DNA of 64,000 bases, from the NCBI GenBank assembly GCA_902597795.1, contig CACJZA010000003.1:62001-126000 (forward strand), given 5' to 3'. Positions within the stretch are counted from its first letter, which is position 1, and every line of letters starts with the position of its first letter. Position numbers and translations under genes: made by a program. The notes beneath the pieces were generated by a model. That model searched no databases, was not told the DNA's origin, and saw nothing but the letters and a program-made list of their open reading frames with translations. Positions 32,811 to 44,031 of this stretch are shown piece by piece. This DNA comes from an uncultured Alphaproteobacteria bacterium (GTDB lineage: Bacteria; Pseudomonadota; Alphaproteobacteria; HIMB59; GCA-002718135).

Positions 32811-33175
32811 ACCAAAATCTTACAGCAATTGCAAAAGACAATATGGTAAGGATAAGCCCAATCAAGTTGTCCATAATTGTTAACAGCATAGTTAACATGA
32901 AAGTTAGTATGGCTGTAAATCAATTACAATTCTCTTCAAAAAGAATATCTAAAACAGTTTTAAAAGTCCTAAATGCAGCCGTTGCAAATGCTGAAAATAA
33001 TAAGCAGTTAGATATCGATAGACTGTTTATTAAAGAGGCATTTGTTGGAAAAAGTTTAAGAATGAAAAGATGGAGGCCTAGAGCTAAAGGAAGAGCGGCA
33101 TCTATTTTAAAACCTTTTAGTAGAGTTACTATAGTTGTTGAAGAAAGATCAGAAAATAAAAAGGAAAAAGTATAA
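32807..33175 (+). CDS. rplV: 50S ribosomal protein L22
   Basis: [14 protein letters not shown]...[27 protein letters not shown]. Confidence 0.96.
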   Translation: MNQNLTAIAKDNMVRISPIKLSIIVNSIVNMKVSMAVNQLQFSSKRISKTVLKVLNAAVANAENNKQLDIDRLFIKEAFVGKSLRMKRWRPRAKGRAASILKPFSRVTIVVEERSENKKEKV

Positions 33176-33852
33176 TGGGACAAAAAGTAAATCCATATGG
33201 AATCAGACTTGGTATTAATAAGACATGGTCTTCAAGATGGTTTTCAAAAAATCAGTACACAAAATTATTACACGAAGATTTAAAAATTAAAAAATATGTT
33301 GAAACAAAATTAAAAACTGCAAGTATCTCAAAAATTAATATTGAAAGAGCTGCAAAGAAACTTAGACTTTCAATTTATAGTTCAAGACCAGGTATTATTA
33401 TTGGAAAAAAAGGTGCTGATATTGAAACACTAAAAAATGATCTTTCAAAAATGTCTAACTTAGAAGTTTTTCTAGATATAAAAGAAGTTAGGAAACCTGA
33501 GGTAGAAGCAAAATTAGTTGCTGAAAATATAGCTTCTCAATTAGAAAAACGTATATCTTTTAGAAGAGCGATGAAAAAAGCTGTTCAATCTGCAATGAGA
33601 TTAGGTGCAAAAGGAGTTAAAGTTGTTTGTAGCGGTAGATTAGGTGGTGCAGAAATTGCTAGAACTGAGAAATATCATGAAGGTAGTGTGCCTTTACATA
33701 CTTTAAGAGGTGACATCGATTATGCTACTGCTGAAGCTGAAACTACCTACGGAATCTGTGGAATTAAAGTATGGATTAATAAAGGAGAAATTCTTCTTAA
33801 GGATCCATACGCTAGTGAAAAAAAACAAATTGATCAGGGAAGTGTTAGATAA
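33175..33852 (+). CDS. rpsC: 30S ribosomal protein S3
   Basis: [23 protein letters not shown]...[12 protein letters not shown]. Confidence 0.98.
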   Translation: MGQKVNPYGIRLGINKTWSSRWFSKNQYTKLLHEDLKIKKYVETKLKTASISKINIERAAKKLRLSIYSSRPGIIIGKKGADIETLKNDLSKMSNLEVFLDIKEVRKPEVEAKLVAENIASQLEKRISFRRAMKKAVQSAMRLGAKGVKVVCSGRLGGAEIARTEKYHEGSVPLHTLRGDIDYATAEAETTYGICGIKVWINKGEILLKDPYASEKKQIDQGSVR

Positions 33853-34268
33853 TGAATATGCTATCTCCAAAAAAAACAAAATATAGAAAGCAATTTAAAG
33901 GCAGAATTCATGGTTCTTCAAAGGGAAATTATTCGCTTAACTATGGAAGTTATGGGTTGAAAGCAATGCAACCAGAAAGAGTAACTTCAAGACAAATAGA
34001 AGCTGCAAGAAAAGCAATTACAAGATATCTAAAAAGAGCAGGAAGAATGTGGATTAGAATATTTCCAGATGTTCCTGTATCAAAAAAACCGGCCGAAGTA
34101 AGAATGGGTAAAGGTAAAGGTTCAGTAGAATATTGGGCATGTAGAGTTAAGCCCGGTAGAATAATGTTTGAAGTTGATGGTGTAGATATTAAAGATGCAA
34201 GAAAAGCCATGACATTGGCTGCAGCAAAGCTGCCAATAAAATGTAAATTTATAGAAAGAAACCTATAA
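33852..34268 (+). CDS. rplP: 50S ribosomal protein L16
   Basis: [16 protein letters not shown]...[25 protein letters not shown]. Confidence 0.98.
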   Translation: MNMLSPKKTKYRKQFKGRIHGSSKGNYSLNYGSYGLKAMQPERVTSRQIEAARKAITRYLKRAGRMWIRIFPDVPVSKKPAEVRMGKGKGSVEYWACRVKPGRIMFEVDGVDIKDARKAMTLAAAKLPIKCKFIERNL

Positions 34269-34462
34269 TGAATAAAAAAATAGATATTGATAATAATAAA
34301 ATTATTGAAGAAATTCAAAATTTAAAGAAAAATATTTTGAACTTAAATTTCCAAAAATTTTCTGGTCAACTTGAAAAAACATCTGAAATAAAAAAAACTA
34401 AAAAACAAATTGCTCGTTTAAAAATGAAATTATCAAATACAAATGGAGACAAAAATGCCTAA
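34268..34462 (+). CDS. rpmC: 50S ribosomal protein L29
   Basis: 64 aa, position between rplP and rps[18 protein letters not shown]-terminus. Confidence 0.88.
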   Translation: MNKKIDIDNNKIIEEIQNLKKNILNLNFQKFSGQLEKTSEIKKTKKQIARLKMKLSNTNGDKNA

Positions 34463-34700
34463 AAGAATATTATCTGGCGTAGTTGTATCATCTAATGCGA
34501 ATAAAACTATAGTTGTTAATGTGACAAGAAGAATTAAACACAAACTTTATAAAAAAATCATTAGAAGATCTAAAAAATATCACGCACATGATGAAAATAA
34601 TGAGTTTAATATTGGTGACACTGTGTCAATAATTGAATCTAAACCATTATCTAAATTAAAAAAATGGACAGTGGTATCTGATGCTGAAGGTAAACAATGA
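34455..34700 (+). CDS. rpsQ: 30S ribosomal protein S17 (start corrected)
   Basis: [47 protein letters not shown]. Confidence 0.96.
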   Translation: MPKRILSGVVVSSNANKTIVVNVTRRIKHKLYKKIIRRSKKYHAHDENNEFNIGDTVSIIESKPLSKLKKWTVVSDAEGKQ

Positions 34701-35065
34701 TTCAAATGCAATCTAATTTGTTTGTTGCAGATAATTCTGGAGCTAGGAAAATTCAATGTATAAAGGTTTTAGGTGGATCAAAGAGAAGATTTGCTTCAAT
34801 TGGAGATATTATTGTAGTTTCCATTAAGGATGCATTACCAAGAGCAAAGGTGAAAAAAGGCGATGTATATAAAGCTGTAGTTGTTAGAACATCAAAAGAC
34901 TTCAAAAGACCAGATGGAACTGCTATTAGGTTTGATAAAAATGCTGCTGTACTATTAGATAAGCAAGAAGAACCAATAGCAACAAGAATCTTCGGTCCTG
35001 TAACTAGAGAACTTAGAAGTAAAAAATTTATGAAAATTATAAGTTTGGCTCCAGAGGTAATTTGA
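34697..35065 (+). CDS. rplN: 50S ribosomal protein L14
   Basis: [28 protein letters not shown]. Confidence 0.98.
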   Translation: MIQMQSNLFVADNSGARKIQCIKVLGGSKRRFASIGDIIVVSIKDALPRAKVKKGDVYKAVVVRTSKDFKRPDGTAIRFDKNAAVLLDKQEEPIATRIFGPVTRELRSKKFMKIISLAPEVI

Positions 35066-35379
35066 TGAAAAATAAATTAAAATTAAAAAAAGGTGATGAG
35101 GTAATCGTTAGAACTGGGAAAGACAAAGGGAAGACAGGTAAAATAGTTAAAATGCTTCCTAAACAAATGAAAGCAATAGTTTCTGAAATAAATCGTGTTA
35201 AAAAAAATCAAAAACCAGATAACAATCAGCCAGGTGGTATTATTGATAAAGAAATGCCTATTCATACTTCAAACCTATCATTTTATGACCCAGAGTTAAA
35301 AAAAGGTATCAAAGTTGGTTACAAATTAAACAACAATAAAAAAACAAGAATAAATAAAGTATCTGGTAAGGAAATTTAA
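35065..35379 (+). CDS. rplX: 50S ribosomal protein L24
   Basis: KLKKGDEVIVRTGKDKGKTGKIVKMLPK (KOW); ATG at 35065. Confidence 0.96.
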   Translation: MKNKLKLKKGDEVIVRTGKDKGKTGKIVKMLPKQMKAIVSEINRVKKNQKPDNNQPGGIIDKEMPIHTSNLSFYDPELKKGIKVGYKLNNNKKTRINKVSGKEI

Positions 35380-35931
35380 ATGACTCGTTTATTAGAAGAA
35401 TATAATAATAAAATTAAAAATGATTTAAAATCTAGACTTGGGTTAAAAAATATTTTTGAAGTTCCTAAGTTAAAGAAAATAATTTTGAATATGGGAGTTG
35501 GAGATGCTAAGGACGATTCAAAACTAGTTGACAAAGCACTCGAAGATCTAACTCTTATATCTGGACAAAAGGCAGTAAAGACTAAATCTAAAAAAGCAAT
35601 TTCAGGTTTTAAAATTAGAGCTGGCATGCCTTTAGGTGTGAAGGTAACTTTAAGAAATAAAATAATGTATGAATTTCTTGATCGTTTAGTCAATATTGCA
35701 ATCCCAAGAATAAGAGATTTTACAGGATTAAACTCAAAAAGTTTAGATGGAAATGGAAACTTTTCAATGGGTGTTAAAGAACATGTAATTTTCCCTGAAA
35801 TTAATTTTGACAAAGTTGAAAAAATAAGGGGAATGGATATAACTATTTGTACATCTGCTAAAAATAATTTTGAAGCTATTGAACTTTTAAAAAGTTTTAA
35901 TATGCCTTTCAAAGATAACAAGGTTAATTAA
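35380..35931 (+). CDS. rplE: 50S ribosomal protein L5
   Basis: [18 protein letters not shown]...[18 protein letters not shown]. Confidence 0.98.
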   Translation: MTRLLEEYNNKIKNDLKSRLGLKNIFEVPKLKKIILNMGVGDAKDDSKLVDKALEDLTLISGQKAVKTKSKKAISGFKIRAGMPLGVKVTLRNKIMYEFLDRLVNIAIPRIRDFTGLNSKSLDGNGNFSMGVKEHVIFPEINFDKVEKIRGMDITICTSAKNNFEAIELLKSFNMPFKDNKVN

Positions 35932-35939
35932 GGGGTAAA

Positions 35940-36245
35940 ATGGCAAAATTAAGTTCAGTTCAAAAAAATTTATTTAGACAAAAATTAATTAAAAAATACA
36001 AATCTAAAAGAGAATTTCTAAAGTCTAAAATCAAAGATAAAAAACTCTCTTTAGAAGAGAGGATTTCACTACAAAATAAACTAAACGATTTACCAAGAAA
36101 TGGATCAGCGATAAGATATAGAAATAGATGCGAAATTACAGGAAGGCCAAGAGGTAATTACAGAAAATTTGGTCTATCAAGAATTAAACTAAGAGAACTT
36201 TCAATGACTGGTGATTTACCAGGAGTTGTTAAGTCAAGTTGGTAG
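35940..36245 (+). CDS. rpsN: 30S ribosomal protein S14
   Basis: [36 protein letters not shown]; zinc-independent 101 aa form. Confidence 0.97.
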   Translation: MAKLSSVQKNLFRQKLIKKYKSKREFLKSKIKDKKLSLEERISLQNKLNDLPRNGSAIRYRNRCEITGRPRGNYRKFGLSRIKLRELSMTGDLPGVVKSSW

Positions 36246-36254
36246 GAGGATAGT

Positions 36255-36653
36255 ATGGCTTTTAACGACCCACTTTCAGACATGCTGGCAAGAATAAAAA
36301 ATGCTCACCAAGCTAATAAAGTATCTACTCTATGCCTTAAATCAAAACTGAATATGAATGTATTGAGTGTTCTTAAAGATGAAGGCTACATAAGAGATTT
36401 TAAAAATATAGAGGAACGTAAAGGTGTAGATTCTATAAAAATTGATTTAAAATACTATAATGGTAACCCTGTTATTAAAAAAATAAAAAGAATTTCTAAA
36501 CCAGGTATAAGAAAATACTCAAAAATAAGTGAACTTACAAAACCATATGGTGGTTTAGGTATATCAATTTTATCAACACCTAAGGGCGTGATGTCAGATC
36601 ATCAAGCAAAGAGAAATAATGTTGGTGGTGAAATTTTATGTGAGGTATTTTAG
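36255..36653 (+). CDS. rpsH: 30S ribosomal protein S8
   Basis: NDPLSDMLARIKNAHQANK...LSTPKGVMSDHQAKRNNVGGEILCEVF. Confidence 0.98.
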   Translation: MAFNDPLSDMLARIKNAHQANKVSTLCLKSKLNMNVLSVLKDEGYIRDFKNIEERKGVDSIKIDLKYYNGNPVIKKIKRISKPGIRKYSKISELTKPYGGLGISILSTPKGVMSDHQAKRNNVGGEILCEVF

Positions 36654-37183
36654 TGTCAAGAATTGCTAAAAATCCAATTAAAATCTCAAAAGATGTTGAG
36701 TGTAGTTTCAAAGAAGGTATTTTTTATGCCAAGGGCAAATTGGGTCAAATGAAAATATCCATAGATTCTAAATACGATATTAATATTGACCAAGAAGTAG
36801 TTAAAGTCATACCTATCAACAATATAAATAGTGACCCAAATTGGGGCACTACAAGAGCAAATGTTGCAAACACAATTTATGGAGTAACAAATGGATTTAG
36901 TAAAACCTTGGAACTAAATGGCACTGGTTATAGAGCAAGTGTATCAGGTTCTAAACTTAAATTAGAACTTGGTTACAGTCATGACATCAATTTCAATATT
37001 CCAGAGGATGTTAAAATTGAATGTCCTAAGCAAAATATAATAAAATTATCTAGCATTAACAAAGAAAAGCTTGGCGCTGCTGCAGCCAAAATACGTTCCT
37101 TTAGAAAACCCGAACCTTTTAAAGGTAAAGGTATAAAGTATGTTGATGAATATATTTTTAGAAAAGAAGGAAAAAAGAAATAA
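36653..37183 (+). CDS. rplF: 50S ribosomal protein L6
   Basis: MSRIAKNPIKI...LNGTGYRAS...KPEPFKGKGIKYVDE; GTG start. Confidence 0.97.
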   Translation: MSRIAKNPIKISKDVECSFKEGIFYAKGKLGQMKISIDSKYDINIDQEVVKVIPINNINSDPNWGTTRANVANTIYGVTNGFSKTLELNGTGYRASVSGSKLKLELGYSHDINFNIPEDVKIECPKQNIIKLSSINKEKLGAAAAKIRSFRKPEPFKGKGIKYVDEYIFRKEGKKK

Positions 37184-37185
37184 GT

Positions 37186-37518
37186 ATGAAAGATAGAAAA
37201 CAAAGAGTTCGATATAAAACAAAAAATGTATCAAATAGAAATAGGTTAACAGTTTTTAGATCTAATAATCACATTTATGCTCAACTGATTGATGATAAAA
37301 AAGGAACAACTTTAGCAAGTTCATCATCTACTGAAAAATCAATTAAAGATAAGAAGTTGCCCAGAAAGGAATTAGCTCAACTTATAGGTAAAAGTATTGC
37401 AAAAAAAATAATTTCAAAAGGTATCGATAAAGTAGCCTTTGATAGAGGTAAGTACAAGTATCATGGTTTAATAAAAATTCTTGCTGACTCAGCAAGATCA
37501 GAAGGTCTGAATTTTTAG
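37186..37518 (+). CDS. rplR: 50S ribosomal protein L18
   Basis: [31 protein letters not shown]...[14 protein letters not shown]. Confidence 0.97.
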   Translation: MKDRKQRVRYKTKNVSNRNRLTVFRSNNHIYAQLIDDKKGTTLASSSSTEKSIKDKKLPRKELAQLIGKSIAKKIISKGIDKVAFDRGKYKYHGLIKILADSARSEGLNF

Positions 37519-37526
37519 GGGTTTTT

Positions 37527-38030
37527 ATGTTTGAAAATGAAAAAAATGATTTAAGCGAACATTTAGTTACAATTAACAGGGTGGCTAAAGTCGTAAAAGG
37601 TGGTAGAAGATTTGGGTTTGCTGCAATAATGATAGTAGGAGATAATAAAGGTAGGGTTGGAATTGGAACCGGTAAAGCAAAAGAGGTGCCGGAGGCAGTA
37701 AGAAAAGCAACGGAAAATGCAAAAACTAAAATGATACGAGTTCATTTGAAAGATAATAGAACAATTCATCACGATATTGTTGGTCGATTTGGTGCCGGCA
37801 AAGTAATTCTTAGGGCTGCCGCACCAGGTACAGGAATAATAGCAGGTGGTCCTATGAGAGCTCTTTTTGAGTCACTTGGAATAAAAGATGTAGTAGCAAA
37901 ATCTACGGGGACATCAAATCCACATAATATGTTAAAAGCCACATTAAACGCTTTTAAAATGTCAGAGTCGCCAAAATCTGTTGCTGCAAAAAGATCAAAA
38001 AAAATAAACGAAATAAATAATAAAAAGTAA
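37527..38030 (+). CDS. rpsE: 30S ribosomal protein S5
   Basis: [46 protein letters not shown]. Confidence 0.98.
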   Translation: MFENEKNDLSEHLVTINRVAKVVKGGRRFGFAAIMIVGDNKGRVGIGTGKAKEVPEAVRKATENAKTKMIRVHLKDNRTIHHDIVGRFGAGKVILRAAAPGTGIIAGGPMRALFESLGIKDVVAKSTGTSNPHNMLKATLNAFKMSESPKSVAAKRSKKINEINNKK

Positions 38031-38035
38031 TTAAA

Positions 38036-38494
38036 ATGAAAATCAATCAATTAAAATCTACTTTGACTTCGAGCAAAAAAAGTAAAAGAAGAGGAAGAGG
38101 GTCTGGGTCAGGTTTAGGAAAAACTTCAGGTAGAGGTGTAAAAGGACAAAAGTCTAGATCTGGGGTTTCAATAAATGGTTTTGAAGGGGGGCAAATGCCT
38201 CTTTACAGACGTTTACCTAAAAGAGGATTCAAAAATCCATTTAGAACCAAAATTCAAAATATTAACTTTAGTACGATTAATAATATGATAAAAAAATATA
38301 ATTTAAATCCAGAAAAAATTACTGAAGAAGAATTATTTAATAAAAAAATTTTTAAGAGATCTAAAGGAAGTCTCAAACTTCTTAATGTTGGAAAACTAGA
38401 AAACACCACTAATTTAGAAATTTCTTATGCTTCTAAAAAAGCTATTGAAATTTTAGAAAAATTAGGTGGTAAAATCATATTAACTAAGAAATAA
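38036..38494 (+). CDS. rplO: 50S ribosomal protein L15
   Basis: [24 protein letters not shown]...[17 protein letters not shown]. Confidence 0.97.
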   Translation: MKINQLKSTLTSSKKSKRRGRGSGSGLGKTSGRGVKGQKSRSGVSINGFEGGQMPLYRRLPKRGFKNPFRTKIQNINFSTINNMIKKYNLNPEKITEEELFNKKIFKRSKGSLKLLNVGKLENTTNLEISYASKKAIEILEKLGGKIILTKK

Positions 38495-39834
38495 TGGCTA
38501 CAGCAGCAGATAGATTAGCAAACAATTTAAATTTTGGTGCCTTAGGTAAAGCTACTGAATTAAGACAAAGACTTTTATTTACTTTAGGGGCACTAATCGT
38601 TTTTCGTTTAGGTACTTTTTTACCAATTCCAGGGATTAATCCTCTTGCACTCCAGCAGTTTTTCGAGCAACAATCTTCTGGCATTTTAGGAATTTTTGAT
38701 ACTTTTTCTGGAGGGGCATTAGGTAGAATGGGTATTTTTGCATTGGGTGTTATGCCATACATTTCTTCTTCTATAATTATGACCTTAATGCAATCAGCAA
38801 TTCCTTATTTAAAATCTTTAAAAGAACAAGGAACAAAAGGCAGAAGGCAACTACTTCAAGTCACAAGGTATGTTACTGTTTTAATAGCTGCTGTTCAGGG
38901 ATATGGAGTCTCAATAGGACTAGAATCCATGCAAACAACTTATGGTAATATTGTTTTTGAACCTGGATTATTTTTCAGATTAACTACAGTTATAACTTTA
39001 GTTGGAGGTACAATTTTTTTAATGTGGCTTGGTGAACAAATTTCATCACGAGGAGTAGGAAATGGTATCTCCTTAATTATAACAGCAGGAATTATTGCAA
39101 ATTTACCAAGTGCATTTGTTAGCACTCTTCAATTAGGTAGAACTGGAGAATTAAGTATTGCTTTCATCTTGGGTATTTTAATTCTTATACTTCTTCTAAT
39201 AATATTTATTGTATACATTGAAAAGGCACAAAGAAGATTACCAGTTCAATATCCAAAAAGACAAGTTGGAAATAAAATTTACGGAGGTCAAAGTTCACAT
39301 CTACCACTTAAAATTAATACAGCTGGTGTTATACCTGTTATTTTTGCATCCTCTATTTTGTTGCTTCCAAACACAATGTCAGGATTTGGTGCCGGCTCTA
39401 CAAGTGATATATTTATTTTAATATCAAGTTATTTAGGTAGGGGGCAACCTCTTTATCTTGCTTTATATGCGGCTATGATAATATTTTTTGGATTCTTCTA
39501 TACCTCGATTGTTTTTAATCCAGATGAACAAGCTGAAAACTTAAGAAAATATGGAGGTTTTATTCCTGGAATAAGACCTGGTGAAAATACCGCTAAATAT
39601 ATTGAGTTTGTATTGATAAGATTAACAACTATTGGCACGATTTATTTAACATTTGTTGCATTACTTCCAGAATTTCTTCTATCAAGGACATCAATACCAT
39701 TTTATCTTGGAGGCACAGCTTTATTAATTGTCGTTGTAGTAATGATTGACTTTATAACCCAAGTACAATCACATTTGTTTCAACATCAATATGAAGGCTT
39801 GCTTAAAAAAACTAAGCTAAAAGGCAGAAGATAA
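38494..39834 (+). CDS. secY: protein translocase subunit SecY
   Basis: 446 aa multi-TM; GTFLPIPGINP, FSGGALGRMGIFALGVMPYISSSIIMTL. Confidence 0.98.
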   Translation: MATAADRLANNLNFGALGKATELRQRLLFTLGALIVFRLGTFLPIPGINPLALQQFFEQQSSGILGIFDTFSGGALGRMGIFALGVMPYISSSIIMTLMQSAIPYLKSLKEQGTKGRRQLLQVTRYVTVLIAAVQGYGVSIGLESMQTTYGNIVFEPGLFFRLTTVITLVGGTIFLMWLGEQISSRGVGNGISLIITAGIIANLPSAFVSTLQLGRTGELSIAFILGILILILLLIIFIVYIEKAQRRLPVQYPKRQVGNKIYGGQSSHLPLKINTAGVIPVIFASSILLLPNTMSGFGAGSTSDIFILISSYLGRGQPLYLALYAAMIIFFGFFYTSIVFNPDEQAENLRKYGGFIPGIRPGENTAKYIEFVLIRLTTIGTIYLTFVALLPEFLLSRTSIPFYLGGTALLIVVVVMIDFITQVQSHLFQHQYEGLLKKTKLKGRR

Positions 39835-39835
39835 G

Positions 39836-40408
39836 TTGAAAAACATAATTTTTTTTGGCCCACCTGGAGCTGGAAAGGGAACACAGGCTAAAGTTATTTC
39901 AGAGTATTTAAATATTTCTCATTTATCAACTGGAGACATATTAAGAAAAAAACTTTTAGACAATGATGAATTAGCCAAGGAATTAAAATCAATTATGTCT
40001 TCTGGTAATTTAGTTTCAGATGAAATTCTGAATTCAATAGTATCTTTAAGACTTAAAAATGAGAGAGTTAATGGTTTTATTTTGGATGGTTATCCAAGAA
40101 CAATAGCTCAATCTAAATTTTTAGATAATTTTCTTATGAAGAATTCAATTTCAATAAATCATATTTTTAACATTCAAATAAATTTTCAAACTTTGCAGGA
40201 AAGAATATTAAAAAGATCTTCGGAAGAAAGTAGAGAAGATGACAATATTGATGTTATAAAAACTAGATATAATGAATATCTAAATTCTACTGAAAAGGTA
40301 TCTAATTTATATAAACAAAAAAATTCAACAATATTTCAAGAAGTAGATGGATCCCAACAAATTCATGAAATTACACAAAAAATTAAAGAAATTCTAAAAA
40401 AATCATGA
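39836..40408 (+). CDS. adk: adenylate kinase
   Basis: IIFFGPPGAGKGTQAKVI...FILDGYPRTIAQ; TTG start; lacks the LID zinc domain length. Confidence 0.95.
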   Translation: MKNIIFFGPPGAGKGTQAKVISEYLNISHLSTGDILRKKLLDNDELAKELKSIMSSGNLVSDEILNSIVSLRLKNERVNGFILDGYPRTIAQSKFLDNFLMKNSISINHIFNIQINFQTLQERILKRSSEESREDDNIDVIKTRYNEYLNSTEKVSNLYKQKNSTIFQEVDGSQQIHEITQKIKEILKKS

Positions 40409-40437
40409 AAAACAGCCAAATATCAATACATCTTTTC

Positions 40438-40467
40438 TTGACTAATTGCATAAATATCATGTATTCA
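40438..40467 (+). promoter_or_regulatory. putative internal promoter for rpsM-rpsK-rpoA-rplQ
   Basis: TTGACT - 18 nt - TATTCA in the 87 bp adk-rpsM gap; by eye only. Confidence 0.4.
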
Positions 40468-40495
40468 CCCTCATTCATTTTTTTTGGATTTCAAC

Positions 40496-40876
40496 ATGGC
40501 TAGAATTTCAGGCGTTAATATTCCCACAAACAAAAAGATAAATATAGCGCTTACTTATATATTTGGTATTGGAAATAAAATAGCATTAGATATTTGTAAT
40601 AACGCATCCATAGATATTTCAAAACGTGTAAGTGAACTTAACGAAGAAGAAGTAAATAAAATTAGAGATTTAATTGATAAAGATTACTCAGTTGAGGGTG
40701 ATTTAAGGCGTAAAATATCTTTAGATATTAAAAGATTAAATGATCTTGGATGTTATAGGGGTCTTCGCCATCGAAAAAAATTACCAGTTAGGGGACAAAG
40801 AACACACACGAATGCTAGGACTAGAAAAGGAAAAGCGGTAGCTATTGCTGGAAAAAAGAAAGTTACTAAGGGTTAA
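40496..40876 (+). CDS. rpsM: 30S ribosomal protein S13 (start corrected)
   Basis: [26 protein letters not shown]...[24 protein letters not shown]. Confidence 0.97.
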   Translation: MARISGVNIPTNKKINIALTYIFGIGNKIALDICNNASIDISKRVSELNEEEVNKIRDLIDKDYSVEGDLRRKISLDIKRLNDLGCYRGLRHRKKLPVRGQRTHTNARTRKGKAVAIAGKKKVTKG

Positions 40877-40878
40877 AT

Positions 40879-41259
40879 ATGGTTGAAAAAAAGAAATCAA
40901 AAACTAAAAAAAAGTTAAGTTCAGGTGTAGCACATATTGTATCCTCATTTAATAATACTATAATTACAATCACTGATGAAAAAGGTAACGCCTTAGCATG
41001 GTCTTCATCAGGTCATAAAGGTTTTAAAGGTTCAAGAAAATCAACTCCTTATGCAGCACAAATTGCAGCTGAAGATGTTGGTAACAAGGCCAAAGAATTT
41101 GGGTTAAAAAATCTAAAAGTAGAAGTGTCTGGTCCTGGATCAGGAAGGGAGTCTGCTCTTAGATCACTGCAATCAATTGGGTATGTAATCACATCAATTA
41201 AAGATGTTACGCCAATACCACATAATGGATGTAGGCCAAGAAAAAGAAGAAGAGTTTAA
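40879..41259 (+). CDS. rpsK: 30S ribosomal protein S11
   Basis: [45 protein letters not shown]. Confidence 0.98.
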   Translation: MVEKKKSKTKKKLSSGVAHIVSSFNNTIITITDEKGNALAWSSSGHKGFKGSRKSTPYAAQIAAEDVGNKAKEFGLKNLKVEVSGPGSGRESALRSLQSIGYVITSIKDVTPIPHNGCRPRKRRRV

Positions 41260-41274
41260 AAAAGGAGCAATTGA

Positions 41275-42297
41275 GTGTTACAAAAAAACTGGAGTGAACT
41301 GATTAAACCAACTAAAATGGAAGTAAATGTTGAGGAAAGCTCAGGAAGAATAGGGAAGCTAACTGCTGAGCCATTAGAACGTGGATTTGGATTAACTTTA
41401 GGTAATTCAATAAGAAGAATATTGCTATCCTCTTTACAAGGTGCTGCAATTACGTCTGTAAAGATCAAAGGAGTTGTGCATGAATTTTCAACAATCCCTG
41501 GCGTTAAGGAAGATCTTACTGACATTCTTTTAAATTTAAAATCAATTGCAGTAAAAGTACATTCACCTGGTTTGAAAAAAATGTATTTGAAGTCATCAGG
41601 TTCAGGGGAATTAAGAGCTGGTAATTTTGAAACTGACTCTGAAACTGAGATTATGAATCCAAACCAACTTATTATGACTTTGGACTCAAATGCTGATATC
41701 GAGATTGAAGCAAATATCGAAACTGGTAAAGGTTATGTATCTGCTGAAGTTGCTGAAGATGATAATAAAATAATTGGTGAAATTAAGTTAGATGCAATGT
41801 TTAGTCCAGTAATAAAAGCTTCATATAAGGTTGAAAATAGTAGGGTTGGACAAGTTACAGATTTTGATAAACTAATTTTTGAAGTTGAAACTAATGGCGC
41901 AATTACACCTGATGATGCTATTGCCTTAGCTGCTCGTATACTACAAGATCAACTTCAGCCATTTATTAACTTTGACGAACCAGAGGTTTTACCTGATCAA
42001 TCAAACGTTGAAACACTATCGTTTAACTCAAACTTGTTAAAGAAGGTTGAAGAACTTGAGCTCTCTGTTAGATCTGCAAATTGCCTTAAAAATGATAATA
42101 TAATTTATATTGGGGACTTAGTTCAAAAATCGGAATCAGAAATGTTGAGAACTCCAAACTTTGGTAGAAAATCTTTAAATGAAATAAAAGAAGTTTTGCA
42201 ACAGATGGAACTTAATTTAGGAATGTCTGTACCTGATTGGCCACCGGATAATATTGATGAGTTGGCGAAGAAATATGAAGATCCATTTAACAAATAA
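41275..42297 (+). CDS. rpoA: DNA-directed RNA polymerase subunit alpha
   Basis: 340 aa; [34 protein letters not shown] ... [20 protein letters not shown] start. Confidence 0.98.
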   Translation: MLQKNWSELIKPTKMEVNVEESSGRIGKLTAEPLERGFGLTLGNSIRRILLSSLQGAAITSVKIKGVVHEFSTIPGVKEDLTDILLNLKSIAVKVHSPGLKKMYLKSSGSGELRAGNFETDSETEIMNPNQLIMTLDSNADIEIEANIETGKGYVSAEVAEDDNKIIGEIKLDAMFSPVIKASYKVENSRVGQVTDFDKLIFEVETNGAITPDDAIALAARILQDQLQPFINFDEPEVLPDQSNVETLSFNSNLLKKVEELELSVRSANCLKNDNIIYIGDLVQKSESEMLRTPNFGRKSLNEIKEVLQQMELNLGMSVPDWPPDNIDELAKKYEDPFNK

Positions 42298-42303
42298 AAC
42301 TTA

Positions 42304-42741
42304 ATGAAACATAATATTAAAAATAAAAAACTTAATAAAACATCTTCACATAGAAAAGCTATGTTTATGAATATGTCAAATTCTCTTATTAAGCACGAGC
42401 AAATAACAACTACGCTCCCAAAAGCAAAAGAATTAAAAAGATTTGTAGAAAAGATTATTACTTTAGGAAAAAAAGGTAACTTACTTTCTAGAAGAAAAAC
42501 TGTTTCAATTCTACAAGACAACAAAATGTCAAAAAAAGTTTTTGATGTTTTGGCAGATAGATATAAAAATAGAGACGGTGGCTATACACGTATCATAAAA
42601 CTAGGAAATAGATTTGGTGATAATGCCCCTATGGCTGTAGTAGAATTTGTAGAACGTGATGAAAAAGCAAAAGGATTAGATAGTGGTCCTATTGTTGAAA
42701 AAAAATCTACTGAAGAAGTAGAAGAACAACCTACAACTTAA
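42304..42741 (+). CDS. rplQ: 50S ribosomal protein L17
   Basis: [44 protein letters not shown]. Confidence 0.97.
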   Translation: MKHNIKNKKLNKTSSHRKAMFMNMSNSLIKHEQITTTLPKAKELKRFVEKIITLGKKGNLLSRRKTVSILQDNKMSKKVFDVLADRYKNRDGGYTRIIKLGNRFGDNAPMAVVEFVERDEKAKGLDSGPIVEKKSTEEVEEQPTT

Positions 42742-42746
42742 ATATA

Positions 42747-43115
42747 TTGTTTAACTTGATGTTAGTCGCCACTGGTGGCGCATTAGGGGCAGCGTTAAGA
42801 TATTTTTTAATAAATTTTAGCAAAATATTTTTTGCATCCAGTATCTATGGTACTATTTCCGTGAACATAGTAGGTTCTTTTTTAATAGGTTATTTAATTA
42901 CATCTAATGTAGTAAACAATTCTTCTGAAAATTTTATTAGGTTTTTTTTGATTATTGGGGTTTTAGGATCTTTCACAACTTTCTCTGCTTTTTCATATGA
43001 AGTTGTAGATCTAATAAACTCAAAAAAATATATCACTTCTATATCCTATATTTTTATTTCTATAATTATCTGTATAATGTCTGCATATCTAGGAACTCTA
43101 TTAAATAAGCTGTGA
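42747..43115 (+). CDS. crcB: fluoride efflux transporter CrcB
   Basis: GGALGAALRYFLIN...GTISVNIVGSFLIGYL...GVLGSFTTFSAFSYE. Confidence 0.92.
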   Translation: MFNLMLVATGGALGAALRYFLINFSKIFFASSIYGTISVNIVGSFLIGYLITSNVVNNSSENFIRFFLIIGVLGSFTTFSAFSYEVVDLINSKKYITSISYIFISIIICIMSAYLGTLLNKL

Positions 43116-43116
43116 T

Positions 43117-44031
43117 TTGATTAAAAAAATTAAAATTATAAATGATTTTGACCAAAGACTAGATAAATATCTTAAGCGTAAATACACTTCTTTAACACAA
43201 GGGTTTATAGAAAAAAATATTAGAAAAAAAAATATTTTAATAAATAATTCAACTACTAAAGCAAACTATTTAGTCAAATTTAATGATGATCTTAAAATAT
43301 TAAATTTTCATGAAATGCTATATAAAAATAAGATAATTTTTAAAAAAAATATAAAAATATCAAAAGAAATTTTAGCCCAGTTTAAAAGATCAATAATATT
43401 TGAAAACAATGATTTTATTGTTTTGAATAAATGGTCACAAATAGCTACTCAAGGAGGTAGTAAAATAATAACTTCAATAGATCACATAATCAAAAATATA
43501 AATACACAATATAGATTAGTTCATAGACTTGATAAGGAAACGTCAGGGCTTCTTTTAATTGCTAAAAATCTTAATTCTGCAAAAAAACTATCTTCTCTTT
43601 TTAAACAAAAAGAAATTACCAAATTCTATATTGCTTTGTGTGAAGGAAATCCTAAAAATAATTACTCTCAAGTTAAATTAGAAATTAAAAATAAAAAATT
43701 TAAATCTGAGAATACTTTAACAAACTACAAACTCATAAATAAAAACAAAAGTATTTCTTCAATATTATTTAATCCTCAAACTGGTAAAACTCATCAACTT
43801 AGAATAGTTTCTAAAAATCTTGGGTGTCCGATAGTGGGTGATAACAAATATAACATCTATTCTAAATATAAAAAAGAGAACTTAATGTTACATGCATTTG
43901 CTCTAAGATTTACTGTTAATACTAAGAAATTTGAATTTATCTCAAAGTTGCCAAATTATTTTCTTAATTTCTTAAAAAAAAATAATTTAAAAATGAATAA
44001 AGATTTAATATATTATTTAAATAGTTTTTAA
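43117..44031 (+). CDS. RluA-family 23S rRNA pseudouridine synthase
   Basis: RLVHRLDKETSGLLLIAKN catalytic motif; PQTGKTHQLRI; S4-like N-terminus. Confidence 0.9.
   Translation: MIKKIKIINDFDQRLDKYLKRKYTSLTQGFIEKNIRKKNILINNSTTKANYLVKFNDDLKILNFHEMLYKNKIIFKKNIKISKEILAQFKRSIIFENNDFIVLNKWSQIATQGGSKIITSIDHIIKNINTQYRLVHRLDKETSGLLLIAKNLNSAKKLSSLFKQKEITKFYIALCEGNPKNNYSQVKLEIKNKKFKSENTLTNYKLINKNKSISSILFNPQTGKTHQLRIVSKNLGCPIVGDNKYNIYSKYKKENLMLHAFALRFTVNTKKFEFISKLPNYFLNFLKKNNLKMNKDLIYYLNSF

Noticed and set aside
35376-35921. 181-aa ORF antisense to rplE
   Set aside because: Lies entirely opposite a clear L5 gene; hydrophobic, low-information sequence typical of AT-rich antisense frames.
31791-38762. Antisense ORFs in ribosomal operons (31791-32123, 32920-33183, 33950-34318, 36979-37203, 37769-38050, 38484-38762)
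   Set aside because: All oppose confidently assigned ribosomal protein or secY genes and have no family signature.
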